Source: Hutsoniella sourekii ATCC 700629 | GTDB taxonomy: Bacteria; Bacillota; Bacilli; Lactobacillales; Aerococcaceae | Reading direction: 5' to 3' | Length of the DNA stretch: 45,056 bases | Assembly: GCF_000518205.1 (NCBI RefSeq) | Contig: NZ_JADD01000020.1 | Span: 1 to 45,056, forward strand | Part shown: positions 27,342 to 36,251 of the stretch, one piece after another | Numbering within the stretch: position 1 is the first letter of the stretch | How the letters are laid out: the number at the start of each line of letters is the position of its first letter | Notes under the pieces: generated by a model | What the model was told of the DNA's origin: nothing | The model's input: the letters and a program-made list of their open reading frames with translations, nothing else | The model's database searches: none | Translations under genes and position numbers: made by a program

Positions 27342-27371
27342 GACTGACTGGATTCCGGTCAGTCTTTCTTT
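27342..27371 (+). terminator. terminator after rpsA
   Basis: GACTGACTGG (27342-27351), loop ATT, CCGGTCAGTC (27355-27364), then TTTCTTT; one G-T pair in the stem. Confidence 0.85.
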
Positions 27372-27379
27372 GTTATAAT
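27371..27379 (+). promoter_or_regulatory. extended -10 promoter for der
   Basis: TGTTATAAT is a full extended -10 immediately after the rpsA terminator, 20 nt before the der ATG, so the leader is very short. No good -35 is seen. Confidence 0.5.
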
Positions 27380-27398
27380 AACTTTATGGAGGTGTAAT

Positions 27399-28715
27399 AT
27401 GACTACTATACCTACAGTAGCGATTGTTGGTAGGCCAAACGTTGGTAAGTCGACCGTATTCAATCGATTGGTCGGTGAGCGGATCTCGATTGTTGAAGAT
27501 ATGCCCGGTGTCACCCGAGATCGTATTTATGCGACGGGTAAATGGTTAGGTAGAGACTATCGCTTGATTGATACGGGCGGGATTGAAATGAACGATGAGC
27601 CACTGATGAAGCAAATTCGCTACCAGGCTGAGATTGCAATGGATGAAGCAGATGTTATTGTGATGATTACTAGTGTGAGGGAAGGCGTATTGCGTGAAGA
27701 TGAAGCGATTGCCCGTCTGCTTCATCGAAGCGATAAACCAGTTATTTTGGCAGTCAATAAGGCCGACAATCCTGAACAACGGCAAGAAATATACGAGTTT
27801 TATTCTCTAGGTTTGGGTGATCCCATTCCTATTTCTGGTTCTCATGGGCAGGGACTAGGTGATTTATTGGATGAAATTGTAGCTAATTTTCCAGAATTCA
27901 CTGATAATGACCCGGATGATGATCTGATTCGCTTCTCATTTATTGGTCGACCGAATGTGGGTAAATCCAGTTTAGTGAATGCGATCTTGGCTGAAGACCG
28001 GGTGATTGTCTCCAACATGGAGGGGACGACGCGAGACGCCATTGATACAAATTTTGTAGATCAAGAGGGTCAAGAATTTACAGTGATTGATACAGCTGGA
28101 ATTCGTAAACGTGGTAAAGTTTATGAGAATACAGAAAAATATAGTGTCATGCGAGCTATGTCTGCGATAGATCGTAGTGATATCGTTTGTTTGGTGCTTG
28201 ATGCTGAAACGGGTATTCGTGAGCAAGATAAACATATAGCTGGATATGCTGCTGATGCAAATAAGGGGATCATTATTCTAGTCAATAAGTGGGACGCTGT
28301 GGATAAGGGCAATAATAAATTTGAGGAATTCACTCAAGATATTAGAGAAGCTTTCAAGTTTATTCCTTATGCGCCAATTCTTTTTGTTTCTGCTCATACC
28401 CATCAAAGATTGAATCGATTACCAGAGCTATTAAAGACGATCTACAAGAATCGTCACCATCGGATTCAATCCTCGACTTTAAATAATGTTTTAATGGATG
28501 CTATTGCGATGAATCCTACGCCAACCGACAAGGGTAGACGTTTAAATATCTTTTATATGACTCAAGTGGCAGTTGCGCCTCCAACTTTTATCATCTTTGT
28601 TAATGATCCTGATTTGATGCATTTTTCTTATTTACGGTTCATTGAAAACCAACTCAGAGAAGCATTCTTTTTTGAGGGAACAGCCATTAAACTATTAGTT
28701 AGAGAGCGACAATAA
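27399..28715 (+). CDS. der: ribosome biogenesis GTPase Der (EngA)
   Basis: Double GTPase needed for assembly of the 50S subunit; 438 aa, exactly the family range. The first G domain starts [17 protein letters not shown] (G1, 11-19) with NKAD as G4; the second has [17 protein letters not shown] near 183 and NKWD. The C-terminal KH-like domain runs from about 350 to the end. GGAGG lies before the ATG. The gene follows its own extended -10 promoter and precedes the HU gene, the usual der-hup neighbourhood. Confidence 0.98.
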   Translation: MTTIPTVAIVGRPNVGKSTVFNRLVGERISIVEDMPGVTRDRIYATGKWLGRDYRLIDTGGIEMNDEPLMKQIRYQAEIAMDEADVIVMITSVREGVLREDEAIARLLHRSDKPVILAVNKADNPEQRQEIYEFYSLGLGDPIPISGSHGQGLGDLLDEIVANFPEFTDNDPDDDLIRFSFIGRPNVGKSSLVNAILAEDRVIVSNMEGTTRDAIDTNFVDQEGQEFTVIDTAGIRKRGKVYENTEKYSVMRAMSAIDRSDIVCLVLDAETGIREQDKHIAGYAADANKGIIILVNKWDAVDKGNNKFEEFTQDIREAFKFIPYAPILFVSAHTHQRLNRLPELLKTIYKNRHHRIQSSTLNNVLMDAIAMNPTPTDKGRRLNIFYMTQVAVAPPTFIIFVNDPDLMHFSYLRFIENQLREAFFFEGTAIKLLVRERQ

Positions 28716-28748
28716 TTGTTAAGAAAGCGATAATAACAGTCTTTTCCG

Positions 28749-28777
28749 TTGTAATTATCTATCGTATATGATATTCT
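28749..28777 (+). promoter_or_regulatory. candidate promoter for HU gene
   Basis: TTGTAA (28749-28754), a 17-nt spacer, TATTCT (28772-28777). An overlapping TATGAT at 28767 has no good -35. The leader to 28848 contains a short stem TTGG-CTC/GAG-CCCAA near 28811-28828. Confidence 0.35.
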
Positions 28778-28848
28778 TATTAAGAAATGACCCGAGAGGT
28801 TTAATTTCAATTGGCTCGAGGAGCCCAAATATAAAGGAGGACGATATA

Positions 28849-29127
28849 ATGGCAAATAAAGCAGAATTAATTGAAAAAGTTGCGGAGAAAACAAACTTAA
28901 CTAAAAAAGATGTTACAGCAACAGTTGAAGCCTTATTCCAAACTGTTGAAGAAACACTAGCAGCTGGTGAAAAAGTTCAAGTCATCGGGTTTGGTACTTT
29001 TGAAGTACGTGAGCGTGCTGCTCGTAAGGGTCGCAACCCTCAAACAGGTGAAGAAATTGAAATCCCAGCTACTAAAGTACCTGGATTCAAAGCTGGTAAA
29101 GGTCTTAAAGATGCCGTTAAAGGTTAA
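28849..29127 (+). CDS. hup: HU-family DNA-binding protein
   Basis: Histone-like nucleoid protein of 92 aa. [19 protein letters not shown] forms the dimerisation helices; [22 protein letters not shown] is the start of the DNA-binding beta arm; the end is [16 protein letters not shown]. The ATG at 28849 follows AAAGGAGG; the open frame extends 81 nt upstream but includes the promoter region. As the only HU gene in the window and next to der, it is probably the essential housekeeping copy. Confidence 0.97.
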   Translation: MANKAELIEKVAEKTNLTKKDVTATVEALFQTVEETLAAGEKVQVIGFGTFEVRERAARKGRNPQTGEEIEIPATKVPGFKAGKGLKDAVKG

Positions 29128-29143
29128 TTAATTCCTTTTTCTG

Positions 29144-29168
29144 GGACTGTCTAAGGACAGTCCTTTTT
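29144..29168 (+). terminator. terminator after HU gene
   Basis: GGACTGTC (29144-29151), loop TAAG, GACAGTCC (29156-29163), then five T. Confidence 0.9.
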
Positions 29169-29180
29169 ATTTTGGATTCC

Positions 29181-29209
29181 TTTATAGAAAGTATTAATTT
29201 TGCTATAAT
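29181..29209 (+). promoter_or_regulatory. promoter for the ypiA-dinG cluster
   Basis: TTTATA (29181-29186), a 17-nt spacer, TATAAT (29204-29209) with TGC as extended -10, 30 nt before the GTG start of the TPR gene. Confidence 0.6.
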
Positions 29210-29238
29210 AGTCAAGTATAAAGATAGGATGTGGTTTA

Positions 29239-30531
29239 GTGGAACTTTATGAAGAAATCTCTTATCATCTTGAACATGTTGCTATTGATAATGAAGAAAG
29301 TATTCTTGGTATTTTATCCGACTATATTGATCGTGCCCCAAATGAAGTGAAAGTTTTTCAAGTCTTGGAATTAATCAGTCAAGATTTAGTTGACCAAGGT
29401 CGCATCCATCATGGACTTGAATTAGCCATTAACTTATACGATATCAATGGGCATGATCATTTGGCCTATTTAATTGCAAAGTTTTATCAACAATATCTGT
29501 TGTCAAATCAAGCATTAGAATGGATTTATAAGATTCCATCCGAAAATAGGGATTACAACTGCCAGCTTTTATTAGCCGATATTTTAATTAGTCTAAATAA
29601 GGTGAATGAAGCTAGAGAAATCTTAACCAATCTGATCCAAGATTATCCTGTCCAAGTTGAAGCATATCATCAGTTGGCTGATCTATATGACAGTCATGAT
29701 ATGATTGAGAGCGCGCAAAAGTACTATCAATTAATATTTGATTATTTCTTGGAGGAGTCAGATCGGCGTCGGTCTAGATTAAAACTATTAGAATTAGCGC
29801 TCAAGCAAGAAATCATTGACCAGCAATTAATTGATCAGTTGATCCAAGTTAAAGACCTTCCACTTGAATCTAGGGATGAACTTCAGTTATCTAGCTATGC
29901 TTATTTATGGGTCAACGAGTTAACAAAAGCTAAGAAATTGGCTGGTCAACTGCTTGATTTAGATAAGGATTCGTTTGATGCTCACTTTATTTTGCTTCAG
30001 ATAGCGATCGAAGAAAGTAACAATCAAGAAGCTCAAGATCAAATAGACTGGCTCTGTTTGAGTTTGCCCCCTTATTCTCAAGAGATTATAGAAGTGGCAC
30101 GTTGTGGTTTGGCAATCAATTACTTACCCGATCGTCTGCTAGAGCGATTGGGGCAATTATTGGATCTGATTGATGATTTTGACTCTTACTATGAAGTATT
30201 ATCCTTGCTTGTCAATCATTATTTAGATGAAGAACAGCCTGATAAAGCTTTAGAATTGTTATCTCAAGCAAGTAAGGAATTAGAGGATGATCAAATTTAT
30301 TTAAGTTATTTATTTGGTAAGGCATACCAAGACAAGGGTCAATTAGAGGAAGCTGCCCTTGCTTTCAAGCAAGCACTGGACTTACAAGTCAATGAAGCAA
30401 ATTTATATGATTCTTATTATCAAGTTCTTAGTGATTTAGGTCGAGTAGAGGAAGCAGAGATTTTGAGAAGAGACTGGATGGGTAACACATTGAAGATGGA
30501 TGAAGGGGACGATCATGACTATGGTGGTTAA
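29239..30531 (+). CDS. ypiA: tetratricopeptide repeat protein (YpiA-like)
   Basis: A cytosolic 430-aa protein made of helical repeats; TPR-like units are clear in 115-160 (ADILISLNKVNEAREILTNL, HQLADLYDSHDMIESAQKYY) and 340-410 (YLFGKAYQDKGQLEEAALAF, SDLGRVEEAEILRR). No signal peptide. Translation starts at a GTG with AGGA upstream. Length, repeat pattern and the following ypiB-like gene match the Bacillus ypiA-ypiB pair, for which no firm function is known to me. It overlaps ypiB by 17 nt and leads a unit of ypiA-ypiB-cca-dinG. Confidence 0.75.
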   Translation: MELYEEISYHLEHVAIDNEESILGILSDYIDRAPNEVKVFQVLELISQDLVDQGRIHHGLELAINLYDINGHDHLAYLIAKFYQQYLLSNQALEWIYKIPSENRDYNCQLLLADILISLNKVNEAREILTNLIQDYPVQVEAYHQLADLYDSHDMIESAQKYYQLIFDYFLEESDRRRSRLKLLELALKQEIIDQQLIDQLIQVKDLPLESRDELQLSSYAYLWVNELTKAKKLAGQLLDLDKDSFDAHFILLQIAIEESNNQEAQDQIDWLCLSLPPYSQEIIEVARCGLAINYLPDRLLERLGQLLDLIDDFDSYYEVLSLLVNHYLDEEQPDKALELLSQASKELEDDQIYLSYLFGKAYQDKGQLEEAALAFKQALDLQVNEANLYDSYYQVLSDLGRVEEAEILRRDWMGNTLKMDEGDDHDYGG

Positions 30532-31075
30532 TCTGACGAAGATTGAGTTTTTTTCCTGGATCTTAGATCACTTTCCACCTTTGCAACTTCCAACGGCTTA
30601 TTTTTTTCAATTTCTCATGAAAGAACCTAAGCTTTTGGATCAAATAATTATCACAGAACACGTTCAACAATCACCAAGAGGTATTAGAATTGATTTAATG
30701 TGTCAAGATCCTGAGAATGTTGTTTATTTCAAAAATCAGATTGAATGGCAAAGCCTGGATCAGGTCTTTCATGATTTGCGGCTAAGTCGGAATAAACCCA
30801 ACGACTTTTATTGCTTGGAATTAGTTTTGCCTGATTATTATTATTGGGCGAATTACTACCAAGTATTTGAAGAAAATCCCTATCTAATCTCCCCAACCTT
30901 GAGCGATGACTTGGACCAAAGTTTAAAACTTGTGAGTTTGATAGGTAGGATGAATCAACTGACTCAGGCCTTGAATCAAGCCCTTGATGGGGGACATCCT
31001 GAAGTAAGTGCCGAATACTTGCAACAAATCAATCGTTTGAAAGAGGAATATCATGTGGCTAGATTTAAAAAATAA
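30515..31075 (+). CDS. ypiB: YpiB/UPF0302 family protein
   Basis: A 186-aa protein matching the YpiB family: the N-terminal half has FFSWILDHF, YFFQFLMKEPKLLDQI and the mid motif VFHDLRLSRNK, followed by FEENPYL; a C-terminal helix (QLTQALNQALDGGHPEVSAE) resembles the IDEAL region of the family. Function is poorly known; in Bacillus it is linked to quality control of cell-wall or phospholipid enzymes only by report. ATG 30515 is chosen because GAAGGGG lies 7 nt upstream. It overlaps ypiA before it and cca after it. Confidence 0.75.
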   Translation: MTMVVNLTKIEFFSWILDHFPPLQLPTAYFFQFLMKEPKLLDQIIITEHVQQSPRGIRIDLMCQDPENVVYFKNQIEWQSLDQVFHDLRLSRNKPNDFYCLELVLPDYYYWANYYQVFEENPYLISPTLSDDLDQSLKLVSLIGRMNQLTQALNQALDGGHPEVSAEYLQQINRLKEEYHVARFKK

Positions 31076-32276
31076 ATATTTTACACAAGCGATGCCCGTT
31101 ATGTCAGAACTAGTTGATAAGGGTTTTGAAGCCTATTTTGTGGGGGGCTGTGTTAGGGACCTGCTTCTAGATGATCCGATTCACGATATCGATATAGCCA
31201 CTAGTGCTAGGCCTGAAGAGATTCAAGCAATCTTTCCTTCGACGATTGATGTAGGAGCCGAACATGGAACTATCATTGTTCTCTATCAACAGCAACCTTA
31301 TGAAATTACAACCTTTAGAACGGAAGGAAAATATTCTGACTATCGTCGTCCGGATTCCGTTGAATTTGTCCGAGATTTAAAAGAAGATACCTTGAGAAGA
31401 GACTTCACGATTAATGCCATGGCTTGTGATCTTGATGGAAAGCTATATGATTATCATGGAGGCTTTGCTGATCTTGAGTTGGGTTTGATTCGGGCGGTAG
31501 GAGATCCGAGTGCACGATTTCAAGAAGATGCCCTTAGAATGATGCGTGCCGTTCGTTTTGCTAGTAAATTAGGTTTTAAAATTGAGCGAGCCACTTTTTC
31601 AGCTATTCAATCGCTGTCTGAATTGATAACTAAGATCGCCATAGAAAGAATCCGTATCGAAATGGATAAGTTTCTAATTGGTGATTATTTCTTTAAAACT
31701 TATTTATCCCTTCAAGAAACAGGTTTAATAGTTTATTTACCTGGGTTTTCAAATCCAGTAGCTGGGCAAGCCTTGGCTGATTTAGCCCAAGATTTAAAGC
31801 CTATGATTGAAAACGACATGGATCGTCCTTTACCTTTAGTTTGGGCTTTATTATTAGGGCACTTAGGCCTAGATACAGGCGCCTGTAAAAAAATGTTGCG
31901 TGCATGGACCCACAGTAATCAGATGATCAGTGAAACACTGGAAATCATTGAGTTTTTACAAGAAGAATCAAGAGGTCAACTGAATGCTTGGTCGATTTAT
32001 CAATACTCAGATTTAACAGTTGAACGTTGTCTGTCCTACTTGCAAGTCCATGGAGTGGATACCCATGATTATTTAACTATCTGGCAAAATCTTCCAATTA
32101 AGAATCGCCAGGAGATTGTCATGGATGGCCGTTGCTTAATGGCATACTTACAAATGGACCAAGGAGGCCCTATTATCGGTCGTTTGCTCCAGCAAGTGGA
32201 AAAAGCAATCGTCCAAGGAGAGTTAATGAATCAGGAAGAGGCTATTAAAGAATTTATTGATCAATACCAAGACTAG
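31053..32276 (+). CDS. cca: CCA tRNA nucleotidyltransferase (class II)
   Basis: Adds or repairs the 3'-CCA end of tRNAs; 407 aa, the usual length for the Bacillus-type enzyme. The head domain has YFVGGCVRDLLLDDPIHDIDIAT with catalytic D45 and D47, the FRTEGKYSDYRRPD motif, LKEDTLRRDFTINAMA and EDALRMMRAVRFASKLGF, which read the nucleotide. GAGGA lies before the ATG, inside the end of ypiB (23-nt overlap). dinG follows 14 nt after the stop, with a GGGGAGG site in between. Confidence 0.97.
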   Translation: MWLDLKNKYFTQAMPVMSELVDKGFEAYFVGGCVRDLLLDDPIHDIDIATSARPEEIQAIFPSTIDVGAEHGTIIVLYQQQPYEITTFRTEGKYSDYRRPDSVEFVRDLKEDTLRRDFTINAMACDLDGKLYDYHGGFADLELGLIRAVGDPSARFQEDALRMMRAVRFASKLGFKIERATFSAIQSLSELITKIAIERIRIEMDKFLIGDYFFKTYLSLQETGLIVYLPGFSNPVAGQALADLAQDLKPMIENDMDRPLPLVWALLLGHLGLDTGACKKMLRAWTHSNQMISETLEIIEFLQEESRGQLNAWSIYQYSDLTVERCLSYLQVHGVDTHDYLTIWQNLPIKNRQEIVMDGRCLMAYLQMDQGGPIIGRLLQQVEKAIVQGELMNQEEAIKEFIDQYQD

Positions 32277-32290
32277 GGGAGGTGAAGCAA

Positions 32291-34789
32291 TTGACTGTAA
32301 GTAAGGCTAAAATAGCTGTGGTTGACTTAGAGACCACGGGACCCAACCGAAAAGAAGGGGATCAGATCATCCAGATCGCTGCGGTAATTTATTGTGAGGG
32401 TCAAATCATTGAGCAAGTCAGTCAGTTAGTGAATCCCTTAATGGATCTGCCCTTTGAAATTAGCCAGTTAACAGGTATTAATGATGATGATTTGTTGGAA
32501 GCTCCAACATGGGATCAAATAGTTGATGAATGGTGGCTAAAATTGCAGGATTGCATCCTAGTTGCTCATAATATTAATTTTGATTACAAATTTTTACAGC
32601 AGTTTTTCAAGGAGTATGGCTATGATTATCAACCGCTTAGAATCGATACCGTTGTTCTAAGTCAAATTTTGTTGCCTCAAAGTAATGGCTTTAGTTTATC
32701 AAGTTTAAGTCGGCATCTAGCTGTCGCTTTTGAGGATGCTCATGATGCCTTATCGGATGCTAAATTTACGACCTATTTATTGGCGAATTTAGCCCAGCAA
32801 GTCGTTGAAATGGAAGCTAGTGTTAGAGACCAGTTGCTTTTAGTAATGAAACACTTAAATGATGATGAAACTTATTTTATGAGTCATGCCACTGATTTTG
32901 TATTAGGAGATCCTCAGTCCTTAATTGATGGGCAAGGACAACCGATCAGTACCAGACAATTAAAAGATGAAACGCACTTGAGTCTTCAATTAGCCAAGTG
33001 GATGGAAGAACAAGCTCGGCCACACTCCTCTATTCTTTTTGAAGACCCTGATCGACCGATCTCGCCTACAATAATGAAGGCCTACGCTTATCTGCAAAGT
33101 CAAAGAGATCCCGTTCTCTTATCCATTCCTGATCAAGAAGAATTATCTACTTGGCTGAAAAAATTTCAAGCAATGGATCCATCCTTAAAGTTTGGGCTTT
33201 TACTACCTTCTTCAAGCTTTATCCATCTTGAAGCGTTTGAATCAGTTTTAGCTTTGGTTGGTAAAGAATCCTTTAACCAATTGCAACTTATTCAATTGGC
33301 CGCTTGTTATTATTGGTTGAGTCAGTCAAATACAGGAAACTATCAAGAAATTCACTCTCATCTCCATTGTCATTCTTTAATTGATAAGTACGCAAAATCT
33401 ATTAAGGAAAATCAGCCCCACTATTTTTATCTAAAAAATAAAAAGAAGTGTCTGCTTGCTAACTTCTGCTTGGTAGACCATACTTATCTCCCTTATAGTC
33501 TACAAGTGATGCCAGTTGAATTCAGCCAGCAGCGCCGTTTGTTAGTTTATGATACTCATTCGCTCGCTCAAGAACTTCGCTATTATTATTCAAGGAAATT
33601 AAACTTGTCGCATTTGCTACTTCAGCTACGTCGTATTAACGAAGGAAGTTTAGCTGTGCTTCAAGGAGAACGGATAAGAAATCTACAAGAGATCATCAAG
33701 AAATGCCTTCAAGATTTGTCTCATTTCTTAAAGGCGCAGATTCAACAAAACAAACAATCTTCTTTGCAAGTAATCGAGAAATACTTATCATTCAATCAAC
33801 CGATCTGGGATCAGTTACAGGCTAATCTTCAATTAGCCTGTCAGGACCTAGAGCGTTTAATTCTTGAAATTAGAGAGGCTAGTGAAGAATCCTTAGCTGA
33901 TCTCAATAAGTTTTTGCTTGACCTGAAGTCAATCGCGACTTGTCAAAGAGTTGGTTGGTATCTATCAGCGCGCGCAAGTTTCTCTCATGGTCAGTTTTTT
34001 GATTTAAATTTAATTTTGACACCCCTTGTTATTAACAAAGATTACCTAGCTTTTATGGATTCTTTTAAACAGGTGTCCTTGATTAGCTTGGGAAATTATA
34101 GCAATGATCAATTGATGACCAACTATACAGGTATACAAGGGCAAAAGCTCGTCTACCTAACGCTTCCCAAACTTAATCAACAGCGGACCAAACTAAGGCT
34201 TGAAATTCCTCTTGAATTTATCAATGAACAAACTGAGGATCTGCAGTTGACAGCCCAACTGCTACTTGACCACATTAAATTGAACGACCTCCAGTCGCGC
34301 TTAGCAATTGTTGCTAGCAATCAAGAACAGCTCCACTATCTTTATCAAGTTCTGGGAGAGGATTTAGATATAATCAATCGTTATCACTTGTTGGCATGTG
34401 GAGTGACAGGTAATGCTAGCAGAATTAAGAGACGTTTACTTGAAACAGATACTTGGATTTTACTAGGGAATCGTCGCCAAATTCAATCTTTATCAGCAGA
34501 TATGGGGGCTATCGATATTTCTGTCTACATTCAACGGCTTCCCTTCCAATCATTTGACCATGTACAGTTTCAAGCAATCAAAGATCAAGTTAATCTAGAT
34601 GATTCGGGAATTTTTGAGCAATTTGTCTACCCGAGGATGGTCCAAACGCTTAAAGAATTACTGGTGACTTTAAATGCTTATCATTTTGTCAGTCCAATAT
34701 TTTTGATGGATGCTAGAGTATTTACTAAGAATTATAGTCTTCAGTTAAGACAAGATTTACAAGCCATTTGTGAGATTGAAAGTAGCTAG
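32291..34789 (+). CDS. dinG: DinG-family exonuclease with degenerate helicase part
   Basis: 832 aa from TTG 32291, chosen because GGGGAGG (32276-32282) gives good spacing; GTG 32282 would fall inside that site. The N-terminal DEDDh exonuclease (1-170) is intact: AVVDLETTG (D12, E14), AHNINFDYKF (D98), HDALSDAK (H151, D156). The rest follows the DinG frame but has lost the helicase signatures. The Walker A place (about 246-262) reads SSILFEDPDRPISPTI with no GTGKT, the DEAH place reads VYDTHSL, and the motif-VI region (about 782-800) lacks QxxGRxxR although RLPFQSFDH and MDARVFTKNY on either side survive. No iron-sulfur cysteine set is seen. It is probably a 3'-5' exonuclease only. Its place between cca and ypmB fits the Bacillus order. 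Confidence 0.88.
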   Translation: MTVSKAKIAVVDLETTGPNRKEGDQIIQIAAVIYCEGQIIEQVSQLVNPLMDLPFEISQLTGINDDDLLEAPTWDQIVDEWWLKLQDCILVAHNINFDYKFLQQFFKEYGYDYQPLRIDTVVLSQILLPQSNGFSLSSLSRHLAVAFEDAHDALSDAKFTTYLLANLAQQVVEMEASVRDQLLLVMKHLNDDETYFMSHATDFVLGDPQSLIDGQGQPISTRQLKDETHLSLQLAKWMEEQARPHSSILFEDPDRPISPTIMKAYAYLQSQRDPVLLSIPDQEELSTWLKKFQAMDPSLKFGLLLPSSSFIHLEAFESVLALVGKESFNQLQLIQLAACYYWLSQSNTGNYQEIHSHLHCHSLIDKYAKSIKENQPHYFYLKNKKKCLLANFCLVDHTYLPYSLQVMPVEFSQQRRLLVYDTHSLAQELRYYYSRKLNLSHLLLQLRRINEGSLAVLQGERIRNLQEIIKKCLQDLSHFLKAQIQQNKQSSLQVIEKYLSFNQPIWDQLQANLQLACQDLERLILEIREASEESLADLNKFLLDLKSIATCQRVGWYLSARASFSHGQFFDLNLILTPLVINKDYLAFMDSFKQVSLISLGNYSNDQLMTNYTGIQGQKLVYLTLPKLNQQRTKLRLEIPLEFINEQTEDLQLTAQLLLDHIKLNDLQSRLAIVASNQEQLHYLYQVLGEDLDIINRYHLLACGVTGNASRIKRRLLETDTWILLGNRRQIQSLSADMGAIDISVYIQRLPFQSFDHVQFQAIKDQVNLDDSGIFEQFVYPRMVQTLKELLVTLNAYHFVSPIFLMDARVFTKNYSLQLRQDLQAICEIESS

Positions 34790-34853
34790 CTTATTTATTT
34801 TGCGGCTAACTTATGTTAGAATGAATGAGCTATAAAAGAAATGAGGGAAGTCA

Positions 34854-35330
34854 TTGAGCCGTAGAACAGTTACGATTTTAACTATTATTCTTTTGATTGT
34901 ACTAGCAACTGGTTTGTGGTTGTTTTCTGAAAGTCAAGAGAGTATCGAACAAGCTGAAAAAGAAACAATCGAACTAGTCAATTACGACTATCCGATTGAT
35001 ATTGTAAATGATTTTTATTGGTTTACTCTTGATGATTCATATTTTAGTTTAGATTTTGTTGATCAAGAAGGCCAAAGACGCTATGCTATTGTTGCTCAAG
35101 ATGGCGGTGACGTAGATTATTATACTGATCAAGACTTAATTTCTGAAGATGATGCCAAGTCTTTAGCTGCTAATTATAATGAAGTGGCCTCTTTTATGAA
35201 TACGCGCTTGGGGATGGTTGAAGATGTCCCCGTTTGGGAGGTAGCCTTTAAAGGCAAGGATCAGCACTTGAATTATTACTATATCAATGCTAAATCAGGT
35301 GAGTGGCTTCAAACAATCGGAAACTTATAA
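34854..35330 (+). CDS. ypmB: YpmB-like membrane-anchored protein (DUF5590)
   Basis: A 158-aa protein with one N-terminal membrane helix (VTILTIILLIVLATGLWLF, about 5-23) and an acidic extracytoplasmic part with two PepSY-like halves (about 45-85 and 105-155, ending VWEVAFKGKDQHLNYYYINAKSGEWL). Starts at TTG 34854 after GAGGGAAG. The dinG-ypmB-dnaD order is as in Bacillus. Function is unknown. A hairpin terminator follows. Confidence 0.8.
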   Translation: MSRRTVTILTIILLIVLATGLWLFSESQESIEQAEKETIELVNYDYPIDIVNDFYWFTLDDSYFSLDFVDQEGQRRYAIVAQDGGDVDYYTDQDLISEDDAKSLAANYNEVASFMNTRLGMVEDVPVWEVAFKGKDQHLNYYYINAKSGEWLQTIGNL

Positions 35331-35337
35331 TTTAATG

Positions 35338-35364
35338 GAGCATCACTTAGGTGGTGTTCTTTTT
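35338..35364 (+). terminator. terminator after ypmB
   Basis: GAGCATCAC (35338-35346), loop TTAG, GTGGTGTTC (35351-35359), then five T; two G-T pairs. It overlaps the leader of dnaD, which may therefore be attenuated. Confidence 0.65.
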
Positions 35365-35380
35365 AATAGGAGGGGATTCA

Positions 35381-36109
35381 ATGGACTTACTCCATATGAT
35401 GCAATCTGGCTTTACATTAGTGCCGACTGTATTTATTAGCAAGTTTAACCAGCTTGATTTAACAGGAGATGAAGCTATTTTACTGATCTACTTAATCTAT
35501 GCTAGTAATCAACAAAAGGATATTCAAGATTTAGACCAAGTAGCAGCCGGCTTGGCTTGGAGTGTGGACCAACTTTATGATACTTTAGCTAGTCTGCTTG
35601 ATAAGGGATATATTCATATGGATACTATTACCAATCAAGAAGGGAAGCAAAGTGACCACTATTCCATTCAGCCTTTTTTTAATGTTCTAGAAAATTTAGC
35701 TTCTGCTGAAGATTCACCGGTCGTAGAAGCAGAATCAAGTTCTAATACTCAGTTTCAAGTGGCAACTCATTATGATGTGGGACAATTATTAGATGACTTT
35801 CAAATGGAATTTGGACGTAACCTATCGTCAATGGAGCTGGAGATGGTGAGTGCCTGGGTTGATAAGGATCAGCAGCCGCCTGATCTGATCCGTCTAGCTC
35901 TTAAAGAAGCTATCTTAAATCAAGCGCCAAATATTAAATATATTGATAAAATCTTGCTGAATTGGCAGAAGCGAAACATTAGAACAGCTGAGGAGGCTAA
36001 GGCTTATATTGAAGAAAGAAGTGGGCGCATTCTCAAAACCAAGCAAAGAAAAGAAGAAAGCCTGTATGATCAAGTTGAAATTCCTATTTATGATTGGGAC
36101 TTTAAATAA
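35381..36109 (+). CDS. dnaD: DNA replication initiation protein DnaD
   Basis: Primosome protein acting with DnaA, DnaB and DnaI at oriC and at restart; 242 aa. The N-terminal winged helix (about 10-95, with LDLTGDEAILLIYLIYA) is followed by the C-terminal DnaB_2/DnaD domain (about 130-215) containing the signature IKYIDKILLNWQKRNIRT. The ATG at 35381 has AGGAGGGG upstream; the in-frame start at 35351 lies within the terminator hairpin. No nth gene follows, unlike Bacillus; the next gene is a LysM protein. Confidence 0.94.
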   Translation: MDLLHMMQSGFTLVPTVFISKFNQLDLTGDEAILLIYLIYASNQQKDIQDLDQVAAGLAWSVDQLYDTLASLLDKGYIHMDTITNQEGKQSDHYSIQPFFNVLENLASAEDSPVVEAESSSNTQFQVATHYDVGQLLDDFQMEFGRNLSSMELEMVSAWVDKDQQPPDLIRLALKEAILNQAPNIKYIDKILLNWQKRNIRTAEEAKAYIEERSGRILKTKQRKEESLYDQVEIPIYDWDFK

Positions 36110-36113
36110 GATT

Positions 36114-36130
36114 ATTACAAAGTGAATACA
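36114..36130 (-). promoter_or_regulatory. WalR-like box upstream of secreted LysM gene
   Basis: Read on the minus strand: TGTATT, five bases, TGTAAT. This fits the WalR consensus TGTWAH-N5-TGTWAH with one mismatch. It lies about 26 nt upstream of the -35 of the LysM gene promoter. Confidence 0.4.
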
Positions 36131-36155
36131 ATTCAGTTAAGTAGCTGAAATCTGC

Positions 36156-36184
36156 TTGATGTCTATCTGATTCCTTGTTAGACT
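36156..36184 (+). promoter_or_regulatory. promoter of secreted LysM protein gene
   Basis: TTGATG (36156-36161), a 17-nt spacer, TAGACT (36179-36184) with TG as extended -10. The transcript would start near a hairpin, TTCAGG (36194-36199) with CCTGAA (36212-36217), which could stabilise the mRNA 5' end. Confidence 0.6.
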
Positions 36185-36251
36185 ATGAAATAGTTCAGGT
36201 TCGAAACAAGGCCTGAAATTATTTAATTATTAAACTAAACAAGGTGATAAA

